Positions 1 through 8,011 of a DNA stretch of 64,000 nucleotides are shown piece after piece; position 1 is the first letter of the stretch; each line of letters opens with the position of its first letter. The stretch lies in assembly GCF_003207955.1 (NCBI RefSeq), contig NZ_NOXG01000004.1, forward strand, positions 62,001-126,000, in the 5' to 3' direction. Position numbers and translations under genes: made by a program. The stretch comes from Novacetimonas pomaceti (GTDB taxonomy: Bacteria > Pseudomonadota > Alphaproteobacteria > Acetobacterales > Acetobacteraceae). Under the pieces are notes generated by a model, which saw only the letters and a program-made list of their open reading frames with translations, searched no databases and had not been told where the DNA came from.

Positions 1-1
1 C

Positions 2-418
2 GATGGCGTCATTGCCACCGACTCCGCGATGTCGGTTCCCCTGCGCCTGCGGCACCTGCATGATGCGCTGCTGGAGCTTGGCCGTGGCTTTGCCCCGGAC
101 GAGGCCGCGATCGAGGAAACCTATGTCAACCGCAACGGGGCCGCGACGCTGAAGCTGGGATACGCCCGTGGCGTGGGGCTGCTGGTGCCGGTGCTGCTGG
201 ATATCGCGGTGGCCGAATACGGCGCGAAGGCGGTCAAGCGCGCGGTGGTGGGCACCGGGGCCGCGACGAAGGAACAGGTGGAAATGATGGTGCGACGCCT
301 GCTGCCCACCGCGATTGCCAGGCGTGCCGACGCGGCGGACGCGCTGGCGGTCGCCATCTGCCACGCCCACCACCGGGCCAGCGCCGCGCATGTCGCCCGC
401 GCCACGAGGATGGCATGA
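2..418 (+). CDS. ruvC: Crossover junction endodeoxyribonuclease RuvC (5' end outside the window)
   Basis: C-terminal 138 residues of RuvC, the nuclease that cuts Holliday junctions; the start and the first catalytic acidic residue lie before the window. The visible part reads through the family segment with GVIATDS, ERL-like LRLRHLHDAL, the ETYVNRN segment that carries the catalytic Glu, and the C-terminal RRADAADALAVAICHAH segment with the paired Asp residues of the active site. The stop overlaps the ruvA start by 4 bases (ATGA), so translation is probably coupled. Position upstream of ruvA-ruvB is the usual order and confirms the call. Confidence 0.93.
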   Translation, partial: DGVIATDSAMSVPLRLRHLHDALLELGRGFAPDEAAIEETYVNRNGAATLKLGYARGVGLLVPVLLDIAVAEYGAKAVKRAVVGTGAATKEQVEMMVRRLLPTAIARRADAADALAVAICHAHHRASAAHVARATRMA

Positions 419-1026
419 TCGCGCAGTTGACAGGGCTGGCGGGACAGGTGGAGGCCGACCGCTGTGTCATCGATGTCGGCGGCGTCGGCTATCTGGTCCA
501 TGCCTCCACCCGCACGCTTTCGGCCCTGCCGCAGCCACCCGAAGTGGCGCGCGTGCTGGTGGAAACCGTGGTGCGGGAGGACGCGATCCTGCTGTACGGT
601 TTCATCGACGCGGCCGAACGGTCGTGGTTCCGCCTGCTGACGACGGTGCAGGGCGTGGGCGCGAAGGTCGCGCTGGCGATCCTGTCCACGCTGTCCGCCA
701 CCGACCTGATCGCGGCCATCGCGGCGGGGGACAAGGCGGGGCTGACGCGCGCGGCGGGCGTGGGCGCGCGTCTGGCGCAACGGATCGTCACCGAACTGCG
801 TGACAAGTGCGATGGCATGCCCACGGGTGGCGTCGCGGGCGTTACGGTCGCGGCGGCGGCCGGCGCGGGCGGCGGGGTCCTGTCGGACGCGCTGCTGGCG
901 CTGTCGGGCCTGGGCTTCCGCCGGGCGGAGGCGCAGCCGGTGGTCGCGCGCGTGATGGAACGGCTGGAGGGCGGAGGCGACCTTGACGTCATCATCCGCG
1001 AAAGCCTGAAGGAACTGGCCCGATGA
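415..1026 (+). CDS. ruvA: Holliday junction branch migration protein RuvA
   Basis: 203 residues, the normal length. RuvA forms the tetramer that binds four-way junctions and loads RuvB. The N-terminal OB-fold starts MIAQLTGLAGQVE and includes VDVGGVGYLV-like sequence; two helix-hairpin-helix elements follow (VQGVGAKVALAILS and AAGVGARLAQRIVTEL), and the C-terminal RuvB-binding helix domain (ALSGLGFRRAEAQPVV) follows an Ala/Gly-rich linker near residues 145-160. It overlaps ruvC and ruvB by 4 bases on either side, giving a tightly coupled ruvCAB unit. Confidence 0.97.
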   Translation: MIAQLTGLAGQVEADRCVIDVGGVGYLVHASTRTLSALPQPPEVARVLVETVVREDAILLYGFIDAAERSWFRLLTTVQGVGAKVALAILSTLSATDLIAAIAAGDKAGLTRAAGVGARLAQRIVTELRDKCDGMPTGGVAGVTVAAAAGAGGGVLSDALLALSGLGFRRAEAQPVVARVMERLEGGGDLDVIIRESLKELAR

Positions 1027-2087
1027 GCGAACATCCCGAACGCGAGATCGATGCCACCCGGGGGGAGGACGATGCGGCCGAGGCCAGCCTGCGGCCCCAG
1101 ACGCTGGATGATTTCACCGGGCAGAAGGCCAGCCGCGAAAACCTTGCCGTCTTCATCGCCGCCGCCCGGCAGCGGGGGGAGGCGATGGACCACGTCCTGC
1201 TGCACGGGCCGCCGGGGCTGGGCAAGACGACGCTGGCGCAGATCGTGGCGCGTGAGCTTGGCGTCGGCTTCCGCGCCACGTCCGGGCCGGTCATACAGCG
1301 CGCCGGCGACCTTGCCGCGATCCTGACCAACCTGCAGCCGCGCGACGTGCTGTTCATTGACGAGATCCACCGCCTCCAGCCCTCCATCGAGGAGGTGCTG
1401 TATCCGGCGATGGAGGATTTCCAGCTCGACCTGATCATCGGCGAGGGACCGGCGGCGCGATCGGTGCGCATCGACCTTTCGCCCTTTACGCTGGTGGCGG
1501 CCACGACGCGTGCGGGCCTGCTGGCGACGCCGCTGCGCGACCGGTTCGGGATCCCGCTGCGGCTGGTGTTCTACACGCCCGAGGAACTGCGCCAGATCGT
1601 CTCACGCGGGGCGCAGAAGCTCAATTTCGAACTGACCCATGACGGGGCGGAAGAAATCGCCCGCCGTTCACGCGGCACGCCGCGCATCGCCGGGCGGCTT
1701 TTGCGGCGGGTGCGCGATTTCGCCGCCGTGGCGCGGTCGGGACACGGGCCGGTGGACCGGGCGCTGGCCGATGCGGCGCTGGCGCGGCTGGAGGTGGATT
1801 CGATGGGCCTTGACGGCATGGACCGCCGTTACCTGCGCCGGATCGCGGAATACCACCATGGCGGCCCGGTGGGGGTGGAGACGCTGGCCGCGGCGCTGGC
1901 CGAGGCGCGCGACACGATCGAGGACGTGATCGAACCCTACCTGATCCAGGAGGGGCTGGTCCTGCGCACCAGTCGCGGGCGCATGCTGGGCGAACGTGGC
2001 TGGCGGCATCTGGGGCTGCAGCCCCCGGCGCGCACGGCGGGGCAGGGCGACCTTCTGGGGGAACTGGGCGAGGGGACGGCACCTTGA
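1023..2087 (+). CDS. ruvB: Holliday junction branch migration ATPase RuvB
   Basis: 354 residues. RuvB is the hexameric AAA+ motor that drives branch migration with RuvA. Visible motifs: start of the fold LRPQTLDDFTGQ, Walker A GPPGLGKTT at about 62-70, Walker B LFIDEIHRLQPSIEE near 109, sensor TRAGLLATPLRDRFG, and a C-terminal winged helix (YRLIQEGLVLRTSRGR-like) ending RGWRHLGL. The start overlaps the ruvA stop (ATGA), and its stop overlaps the TTG start of the next gene. No oddities. Confidence 0.97.
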   Translation: MSEHPEREIDATRGEDDAAEASLRPQTLDDFTGQKASRENLAVFIAAARQRGEAMDHVLLHGPPGLGKTTLAQIVARELGVGFRATSGPVIQRAGDLAAILTNLQPRDVLFIDEIHRLQPSIEEVLYPAMEDFQLDLIIGEGPAARSVRIDLSPFTLVAATTRAGLLATPLRDRFGIPLRLVFYTPEELRQIVSRGAQKLNFELTHDGAEEIARRSRGTPRIAGRLLRRVRDFAAVARSGHGPVDRALADAALARLEVDSMGLDGMDRRYLRRIAEYHHGGPVGVETLAAALAEARDTIEDVIEPYLIQEGLVLRTSRGRMLGERGWRHLGLQPPARTAGQGDLLGELGEGTAP

Positions 2088-2515
2088 CGCAGCATCAGAT
2101 AGACTTTCGCGTCTATTACGAGGATACGGATGCCGGCGGCGTGGTCTATCACGCCCGCTACCTCGCCTTTGCCGAACGTGCCCGGACCGAGGCGATCCGC
2201 GCGCAGGGCAGCGCGGTGTCCGAACTGCTGGAAGAATACGGCCTGGTGTTCGTCGTGCGGACCGCGTCCCTCGATTACCGGCGCCCGTTCCGCCTTGACG
2301 ATATCGCGCGCATCACGACTCGGCTGACGGAACTGGGACCGGCAAGCTGCCGCCTGCTCCAGACATTCACCCGCGTGGACGGGGCGGGCGTGGAGTCCGC
2401 GGATGGCGTGCACGCGTCGCTGGACGTGCGGCTGGCGTGCATTCGCGTCCAGGACGGGCGTCCTGCCCGATTTCCGCCGCGATGGCGTGATTTGCTGACC
2501 ACTCTGCTGCCCTGA
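2084..2515 (+). CDS. ybgC: Tol-Pal system-associated acyl-CoA thioesterase YbgC
   Basis: 143-residue hotdog-fold thioesterase of the 4-hydroxybenzoyl-CoA thioesterase type. The signature YYEDTDAGGVVYHARYLAFAERART near the N-terminus contains the catalytic Asp (DTDAGG) and the conserved FxERAR. YbgC proteins hydrolyse short or acyl carrier-bound acyl thioesters and are encoded with tol-pal in most Gram-negatives. It begins with TTG, whose last two bases overlap the ruvB TGA stop, so it is the last gene of the ruvCAB unit and links it to the Tol-Pal block after a 170-base gap. Confidence 0.93.
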   Translation: MTQHQIDFRVYYEDTDAGGVVYHARYLAFAERARTEAIRAQGSAVSELLEEYGLVFVVRTASLDYRRPFRLDDIARITTRLTELGPASCRLLQTFTRVDGAGVESADGVHASLDVRLACIRVQDGRPARFPPRWRDLLTTLLP

Positions 2516-2686
2516 AGGGGTATCGCCGTGCGCGTTTTTCCAGCCCGGAAACGCGCAGATGGCGATCTTTTCGCGTCTGGGGTTGCGTAGAGCGCATTGC
2601 TGCGTGGAAAGCGGCTTGGCGCTGGCTTGTCAAACAGGCAATGTTCGTGTTTGAGCGGATGCTAAGAAGGTGTGCAGGAGGCGTTT

Positions 2687-3406
2687 TTGGACCAAGCGGT
2701 TAACGCGGCGAATCTGGGAGCGGCTGCGGCCGGCGGATTGTCGCTGTGGAGTCTGTTTCTTCAGGCGGCGATCGTCGTCAAGCTGGTGATGATCGGGCTG
2801 GTTGTCAGCAGCGTCATCGTATGGGCGATCATTTTCGACAAGATCGTGACCATCCGCCGGGTCAACCGGCAGGCATCCGATTTCGAGGAAAGGTTCTGGG
2901 CCGGCGGCAGCCTGGAGGACCTGTATGAATCCGACGGGGCAAAGCCGATTCACCCGATGGCCGCCGTATTTGGCGCGGCGATGGGCGAATGGCGGCGTTC
3001 GTCGCGCATTGCCGGGATCGATCTGGTCCATGGCGGGGTGCAGGACCGCGTCAACCGCGCCATGTCCATCACCATCACGCGTGAAATGGACCGGCTGAAC
3101 CGCTGGCTGATCTTTGTCGCGACCATCGGGCCGGTCGCGCCGTTCATCGGCCTGTTCGGCACGGTGTGGGGCATCATGCACGCGTTCGGGTCGATCGCGG
3201 CGATGCACAACACCAACCTCAGCGTCGTGGCGCCGGGCATTTCCGAAGCCCTGTTCGCGACGGCCATCGGCCTTGTGACCGCCATCCCCGCCGTGATCGC
3301 CTATAACGTCATCGGCAACAGCCTTGGCGTGTTCGAGGACCGGCTGGATGCGTTCGGGACCGAATTCGCGGCCATCCTGTCACGCCAGTCCGAAGAAAGG
3401 GGCTGA
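2687..3406 (+). CDS. tolQ: Tol-Pal system proton-channel subunit TolQ
   Basis: About 239 residues, MotA/TolQ/ExbB family, inner membrane. TolQ and TolR form the proton-motive-force motor that energises TolA during envelope constriction. Three membrane segments are visible: near residues 20-45 (LFLQAAIVVKLVMIGLVV), about 130-155 (LIFVATIGPVAPFIGLFGTVWG, the family signature) and about 170-195. An upstream in-frame GTG exists at 2672, but a strong AGGAGG at 2676-2681 sits 5 bases before the TTG at 2687, so TTG (MDQAVNAAN) is the chosen start. tolR follows after 2 bases. Confidence 0.95.
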   Translation: MDQAVNAANLGAAAAGGLSLWSLFLQAAIVVKLVMIGLVVSSVIVWAIIFDKIVTIRRVNRQASDFEERFWAGGSLEDLYESDGAKPIHPMAAVFGAAMGEWRRSSRIAGIDLVHGGVQDRVNRAMSITITREMDRLNRWLIFVATIGPVAPFIGLFGTVWGIMHAFGSIAAMHNTNLSVVAPGISEALFATAIGLVTAIPAVIAYNVIGNSLGVFEDRLDAFGTEFAAILSRQSEERG

Positions 3407-3408
3407 TC

Positions 3409-3843
3409 ATGGCCGGTGGCCTGCGTGACCTGCGCCGGCGTCGTCGCCGTCGCCCCATGTCCGACATCAACGTCACGCCACTGGTGGACGTCATGCTGGT
3501 GCTTCTGATCATCTTCATGGTCACGGCCCCGATGATGACCAGCGGCGTGAACGTCGACCTGCCGAAAACCGATGCCGCGCCCGTCAACACGGACACGAAA
3601 CCCATCACCGTGTCCATCCGTTCCGACGGGACGCTGTATCTGGGGGACAATCCCGTATCGCAGGACGCGCTGGTGGACCAGCTGCGCGCGGCGGCCCAGA
3701 ATGACCGTGAACACAGGATTTTCGTGCGTGGCGATTCCCATATCGATTATGGCCGCGTCATGCAGGTGATGGGACAGATCACGGCGGGCGGCTTCACGCA
3801 TGTCGCGCTGCTGGCGCAACAGCCGCCAGGTGGCGGACACTGA
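3409..3843 (+). CDS. tolR: Tol-Pal system subunit TolR (ExbD/TolR family)
   Basis: 144 residues. A basic N-terminus (LRDLRRRRRRR) is followed by MSDINVTPLVDVMLVLLIIFMVTAP, the ExbD/TolR signature with a single membrane helix carrying the essential Asp (PLVDVML) that takes part in proton translocation. The rest is the periplasmic domain. It directly follows tolQ (2-base gap) and precedes tolA by 6 bases. Length and order match the family. Confidence 0.96.
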   Translation: MAGGLRDLRRRRRRRPMSDINVTPLVDVMLVLLIIFMVTAPMMTSGVNVDLPKTDAAPVNTDTKPITVSIRSDGTLYLGDNPVSQDALVDQLRAAAQNDREHRIFVRGDSHIDYGRVMQVMGQITAGGFTHVALLAQQPPGGGH

Positions 3844-3849
3844 ACGGAC

Positions 3850-4878
3850 TTGGGCAATACACTGGACAATTTCGGGAGTCCCCTGATCGTGCCGCGTCCG
3901 CGTCGTTCCGAACGTGTTCTGCTGCGTCGTTCGATACTGATATCGGGCGGCCTGCATGTCGCGCTGCTGCTGGCGGTCGTGCTGCGGCTGCCGGTGCCCG
4001 TCCCGCCCGAACCGCCCCCGCCGCCCACGGTGGAGATGGAATTCACCTCCGATGCGGGCGAAGGCACCCCGCACAAGGGCGACAAGCCCGCGCCGAAGCC
4101 GGCACCCGCGCCCGCGCCGGTGCCGAACCCGGCCCCGCCCGCCCCGACGCCGCCGGAAAAGGCCCCGAATGAGGAGGCGGCCCCCCCGCCGCCACCCCCG
4201 CCGCCGATGCCGCCGCCACAGGAAAGTCCCGCGCCCACCCCCGACACGCCCACGCCGCCCAAGGCGGAGGAGCCGTCGCCCGATGCGCTGAAGACCCCGC
4301 CGCAGCCGCAGTCCGTGCCCAGCCCCGCAAGCGCGCCGGTGCCCCCTTCGCCACAGCCGGAGGAGAACGCGCCGCCGAAGGTGCAGGAGTTCTCGCACAT
4401 CACGCAGCCCAACCCGGTCAAGAAGCCGGTGCCCGACACGCATTCGCTGCTGGCGACGCTGGATTCCTTCCGCGCGGACCAGAAACAGACCCACCCGCCC
4501 AAGGCACGCGCCAACCCGGCGCAGGGTGGCGCGCCTGACGGCGGCGGGTCGCCTGACGGAGATATTACCCAGTCGATGAGCGCTGCCGAGCAGAAGGGCA
4601 TCGGCAACGCCGTGCGTCGCTGTTATTCCGAGGATACGGCCGCCCGCAACTATGCGCAGTTTGTCGCCCATCTTGTGGTGACGGTCGACGCCACGGGCAC
4701 CGCGCGACTGGTGGACTTCGCGCCGCAGACGCAGGCCCGCATGGACAGTGATCCGTCCTATCGCGCCCTGGCGGAACGCGCGCGCGACGCGGTGCTGAGC
4801 CCGACCTGCGCCAAGCTGCCGATTCCCAAGAACCTGCTGGGACAGACCCGACAGCTGAAATTCGTATTTCGTCCATGA
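3850..4878 (+). CDS. tolA: Cell envelope integrity protein TolA / TonB-like, proline-rich
   Basis: 342 residues. One membrane anchor at about 27-46 (RSILISGGLHVALLLAVVL) is followed by a long proline/alanine-rich stretch (about 50-200) and a C-terminal domain of about 100 residues (CYSEDTAARNYAQFVAHLVVTVDATG...) resembling the TolA/TonB C-terminal fold. TolA spans the periplasm and links TolQR to Pal/TolB. In enterobacteria the middle domain is a helical Ala/Lys region; here it is proline-rich, so the identity rests on position between tolR and tolB and on the ends of the protein. Start: TTG at 3850 with a weak upstream GGA; GTG at 3889 preceded by GGGAG is an alternative. Confidence 0.88.
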   Translation: MGNTLDNFGSPLIVPRPRRSERVLLRRSILISGGLHVALLLAVVLRLPVPVPPEPPPPPTVEMEFTSDAGEGTPHKGDKPAPKPAPAPAPVPNPAPPAPTPPEKAPNEEAAPPPPPPPPMPPPQESPAPTPDTPTPPKAEEPSPDALKTPPQPQSVPSPASAPVPPSPQPEENAPPKVQEFSHITQPNPVKKPVPDTHSLLATLDSFRADQKQTHPPKARANPAQGGAPDGGGSPDGDITQSMSAAEQKGIGNAVRRCYSEDTAARNYAQFVAHLVVTVDATGTARLVDFAPQTQARMDSDPSYRALAERARDAVLSPTCAKLPIPKNLLGQTRQLKFVFRP

Positions 4879-4907
4879 AACAGGACGAGACCGAGGAGAC
4901 GATTGAG

Positions 4908-6281
4908 ATGAGTCCAAGTGTAAAGCCACTTATTCCCGATGCGGATGCCGATCGCATGGCCGCGGCCTTCGGGCGACGCGGCGTCATGGGGGCCGGGATT
5001 GCCGGGGGGCTGCTTGCGACACCGCTATTCGCGCCTTTCGGCACGGCGCATGCGCAGTCGGCGGCGCCCGACGCGGAAATTACCGTGGATCAGGCCCGCA
5101 CCGCGCCGATTCCCATTGTCATCCCGTCGCTGGGCAACGGGATCGGGCAGCAGATTACCGACGTGATTTCCGCCGATCTGGGCAATTGCGGCCTGTTCCG
5201 CCCCATCGCCGCCAGCCTGCCGGCGGGGCGTCCCGACTTTGCCACCTACAAGGCGATGGGCGCGCGCGCCCTGGTGTCGGGGCGGGCGGAAAACCAGGGA
5301 TCGTCCATCCGCGTGGAATTCCGCCTGTGGGACGTGACCACCGGCAGCCAGATCCAGGGCACAGCCTATACGGCGTCCAGCCAGGACTGGCGGCGGATCG
5401 CGCATGTGATCGCCGACGTGATCTATACCCGCCTGCTGGGGGAAAAGGGATATTTCAATTCCCGCATCGCCTATATCGCCCTGTCGGGACCGCGTTCGCA
5501 CCAGACGCGGCGGCTGGCGATCATGGATCAGGACGGCGCGGACAGCCGTTACCTGACCAGCGGGCAGTGGGATACCCTGACCCCGCGTTTCAACCCGGCG
5601 AACAGCGAACTCGCCTTCATGTCCTACATCAACAACCGCCCGCGCGTGTACCTGTTCAACCTGAACACGGGGCAGCAGCGGATCCTGGGCGAATTTTCGG
5701 GCATGTCGTTCGCGCCGCGCTTCAGCCCGAATGGCGCGGCGGTGGTGCTGTCGGTCACGCGCGGCAGCGGGTCGGACCTGTACACCGTGGAACTGTCGAA
5801 CATGTCGCGGCGTCAGCTGACGTCCTCCGGCGCGATCGACACCAGCCCGTGCTACAGCCCCGACGGGTCGCAGATCGTTTTCAATTCCGACCGTGGCGGT
5901 TCCCCGCAGCTTTACGTGATGCCTGCAACCGGTGGCGATGCGAAACGTATTTCATATGGCCACGGGCATTACGGTTCGCCCGTCTGGTCCCCGCGTGGCG
6001 ACCTGATCGCGTTTTCGCGCATTGCCAACGGGTCGTTCTCGCTGGGTGTGATGGCGCCTGATGGCACGGGGGAGCGTATCCTGACGGAAGGTTTCACAGT
6101 GGAAAGTCCCACATTCTGTCCGAATGGCCGCGTCCTGGCCTTCTGCCGGCAGAGTGCCGCGCACGCGGGTGGCGCGGGCTTCACGTCCGGCATCAGCAGC
6201 ATCGACATCACCGGCTTTCACGAACGCGCCCTGCCGGTCGGCAGCTCGTCCGATCCCACGTGGTCGCCTTTGAACCAGTAA
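4908..6281 (+). CDS. tolB: Tol-Pal system beta-propeller protein TolB
   Basis: About 457 residues, periplasmic. An N-terminal D1 domain (PIPIVIPSLGNG...) is followed by WD40-like beta-propeller repeats, each with NPAN/SPNG/SPDGS-type turns (TPRFNPANSELAFMSY, APRFSPNGAAVVLSV, SPCYSPDGSQIVFNSDR). TolB binds Pal and TolA. The export signal GRRGVMGAGIAGGLLATPLF ending near AHAQS has a twin arginine. Two starts are possible: ATG 4875 overlapping the tolA stop (ATGA), or ATG 4908 with GAGGAG 9 bases upstream; the latter is chosen because of its ribosome-binding site. Confidence 0.95.
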   Translation: MSPSVKPLIPDADADRMAAAFGRRGVMGAGIAGGLLATPLFAPFGTAHAQSAAPDAEITVDQARTAPIPIVIPSLGNGIGQQITDVISADLGNCGLFRPIAASLPAGRPDFATYKAMGARALVSGRAENQGSSIRVEFRLWDVTTGSQIQGTAYTASSQDWRRIAHVIADVIYTRLLGEKGYFNSRIAYIALSGPRSHQTRRLAIMDQDGADSRYLTSGQWDTLTPRFNPANSELAFMSYINNRPRVYLFNLNTGQQRILGEFSGMSFAPRFSPNGAAVVLSVTRGSGSDLYTVELSNMSRRQLTSSGAIDTSPCYSPDGSQIVFNSDRGGSPQLYVMPATGGDAKRISYGHGHYGSPVWSPRGDLIAFSRIANGSFSLGVMAPDGTGERILTEGFTVESPTFCPNGRVLAFCRQSAAHAGGAGFTSGISSIDITGFHERALPVGSSSDPTWSPLNQ

Positions 6282-6372
6282 CCAGTAAAAGGAGACATTT
6301 TTACAACAGCCAAAGGGTGTAATACCGCGCAGCGTCTCGTTTGATGAAGGTCCGCTATGTGTCCGCTTCAAC

Positions 6373-6402
6373 TTGACGTTCGCGGGGTCAATGAAGTATT
6401 TA
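6373..6402 (+). promoter_or_regulatory. Candidate promoter for pal
   Basis: TTGACG (6373-6378) and TATTTA (6397-6402), 18 bases apart, lie in the 261-base tolB-pal gap about 140 bases before the pal start. The gap is more AT-rich than its surroundings and also contains CGTTCGCGGG(G)TC twice (around 6378 and 6418). This suggests pal and cpoB have their own promoter besides read-through from tolB. Judged by eye only. Confidence 0.35.
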
Positions 6403-6542
6403 TACCGCAGGTCTCCAGCGTTCGCGGGTCTCTGTTTGCGTTTGTTTGCAGAGCAAAACGAGACTCGGGACCATCACAATTTGCACCCGGAAATTTAACA
6501 AGTGGTTTCAATATCAAAGAAACCAATCCAGGATCAAACGTA

Positions 6543-7013
6543 ATGAGACTGAAGCTTCTTGGCGCGGCGGGCATGGCCCTTTTCCTTGCCGCCTGCTCCG
6601 ACCACACGAACAAGGCCGCCAACACCGGTGCCGCTACCCAGCAGACCGGTCCCGCGCCGGGCAGCGAAGCCGACCTGGTCGCCAACGCTGGTGACCGCGT
6701 GTTCTTCGAACTGAACCAGAACACGCTGTCCGCCGATGCGAAGGCAACGCTGGACCGTCAGGCTGCATGGCTGGCGAAGTACCCGCAGGTCAACGTCCAG
6801 ATCGCCGGCAACTGCGATGACCGCGGGACCGAGGAATACAACCTTGCCCTGGGTCAGCGCCGCGCCAACGCCGCGCATGACTATCTGGTGGCCAAGGGTG
6901 TCGCCGCGTCGCGCATCACGACCATCTCCTATGGCAAGGACCGTCCGACCGCGCCTGGCGATGATGAAGCTTCGTGGTCGCAGAACCGCAACGCGATTAC
7001 CGCGGTGCAGTAA
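6543..7013 (+). CDS. pal: Peptidoglycan-associated lipoprotein Pal
   Basis: 156 residues. A lipoprotein signal MRLKLLGAAGMALFLAAC puts the lipidated Cys at position 18. The C-terminal OmpA-like domain carries NCDDRGTEEYNLALGQRRA, the peptidoglycan (diaminopimelate)-binding motif. Pal anchors the outer membrane to the cell wall and is bound by TolB and TolA. Longer in-frame extensions upstream are not used, because the lipobox requires the ATG at 6543. A strong terminator follows directly. Confidence 0.97.
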   Translation: MRLKLLGAAGMALFLAACSDHTNKAANTGAATQQTGPAPGSEADLVANAGDRVFFELNQNTLSADAKATLDRQAAWLAKYPQVNVQIAGNCDDRGTEEYNLALGQRRANAAHDYLVAKGVAASRITTISYGKDRPTAPGDDEASWSQNRNAITAVQ

Positions 7014-7054
7014 GGTTTCCTTTCCCGTCATGGGGAATGGAGGTTTTGACGGAA

Positions 7055-7090
7055 CCGGTCGGGTGTTTAACACCCGGCCGGTTTTGTTTT
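7055..7090 (+). terminator. Rho-independent terminator after pal
   Basis: Stem CCGGTCGGGTG (7055-7065) and CACCCGGCCGG (7071-7081), 11 pairs with one G-T wobble, loop TTTAA, followed by TTTTGTTTT. It starts 41 bases after the pal stop and separates pal from cpoB. Confidence 0.88.
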
Positions 7091-7160
7091 AGGTATATGC
7101 CTGATTCCATGCGGCGCGTCCGGCGCGCCGGCATGAACAGTTTCGAGGGGGATGTCATCC

Positions 7161-7916
7161 ATGCGCTCTGTTGTGTCCAGCTTTGTATGCGCGGGGCGTC
7201 GGTCGCTGCGAATGGGCCTGCTGGGTGCGGGCATGGCGGTCGGGGTCGCCGCGTTTCAGGTGCCGGGGGCACTGGCGGCCGATGACAACGGCAACCTCGT
7301 GCTGCAACTCCTGGACCGGGTGAACACGCTTGAGGAACAGACGCGCGACATGCGTGGCCAGATTGACCAGCTGACCAATCAGGTCCAGCAGCAGAACGCG
7401 ACGCTGAGCAAGCAGATCGAGGACATGAATTTCGCGATGCAGAACGGGCATGGCGCGACATCCGCGGCCAAGGGCGCCGCGTCGCCTGCCGCGGCGTCCC
7501 CGCTGGCCACGGCGGATGACGCGCCGGCGAAACGCACGGCGGCGGATATCCTCAAGGATGGCAATGCCGCGCTGCTGCAGCGTGATTACGCCACGGCGCA
7601 GGCCGATGCGCAGCAGGTCCTGTCCGGTCCCAAAAGCCCGCGCCAGATCGACGCGCAGTACCTGCTGGCGCAGTCGCTGGCGGGACAGAAGCAGTATCGC
7701 CAGTCGGCGCTGGCCTATTACGATACCTATAACCGCTCCCCCCACGGCGCGCGCGCGCCCAGCGCCCTGCTGGGGGTGGCCGCGACGCTGGTCGCGCTGG
7801 GGGACAAGGCGTCCGCCTGTCAGGCGCTGGACAAGCTGGCAAGCGAATTCCCCGAACCCGAAGCCCGCATCCGCAGCGCGGAAGGCATCTATCGCAAGAA
7901 GGCGAAATGCGGCTGA
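7161..7916 (+). CDS. cpoB: Tol-Pal system protein YbgF / cell division coordinator CpoB
   Basis: About 251 residues, periplasmic. A signal peptide ends near GALAADDNG. Next comes a coiled-coil (LLDRVNTLEEQTRDMRGQIDQ... to about residue 95) that trimerises in homologues, a Pro/Ala linker, then a C-terminal TPR domain (DILKDGNAALLQRDYATA..., YLLAQSLAGQKQYRQSALAYY). CpoB coordinates peptidoglycan synthesis with Tol-driven constriction. GAGGGGG at 7145-7151 is 9 bases from ATG 7161 but only 1 base from ATG 7152, so 7161 is preferred. Confidence 0.93.
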   Translation: MRSVVSSFVCAGRRSLRMGLLGAGMAVGVAAFQVPGALAADDNGNLVLQLLDRVNTLEEQTRDMRGQIDQLTNQVQQQNATLSKQIEDMNFAMQNGHGATSAAKGAASPAAASPLATADDAPAKRTAADILKDGNAALLQRDYATAQADAQQVLSGPKSPRQIDAQYLLAQSLAGQKQYRQSALAYYDTYNRSPHGARAPSALLGVAATLVALGDKASACQALDKLASEFPEPEARIRSAEGIYRKKAKCG

Positions 7917-8011
7917 TACAGCCATGACGGGTGCGGAACGGCCGACGTCGCGCGCATGACGGTCCGGGCAGGATGACCGGGGATGCCGCCGGGCGGGCGG
8001 TGGGGGATGAC

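Noticed and set aside
3301..4929. Long leftward open frame opposite tolR and tolA
   Set aside because: Antisense shadow of high-GC coding DNA; translation is Arg-rich low-complexity and the plus-strand genes are certain.
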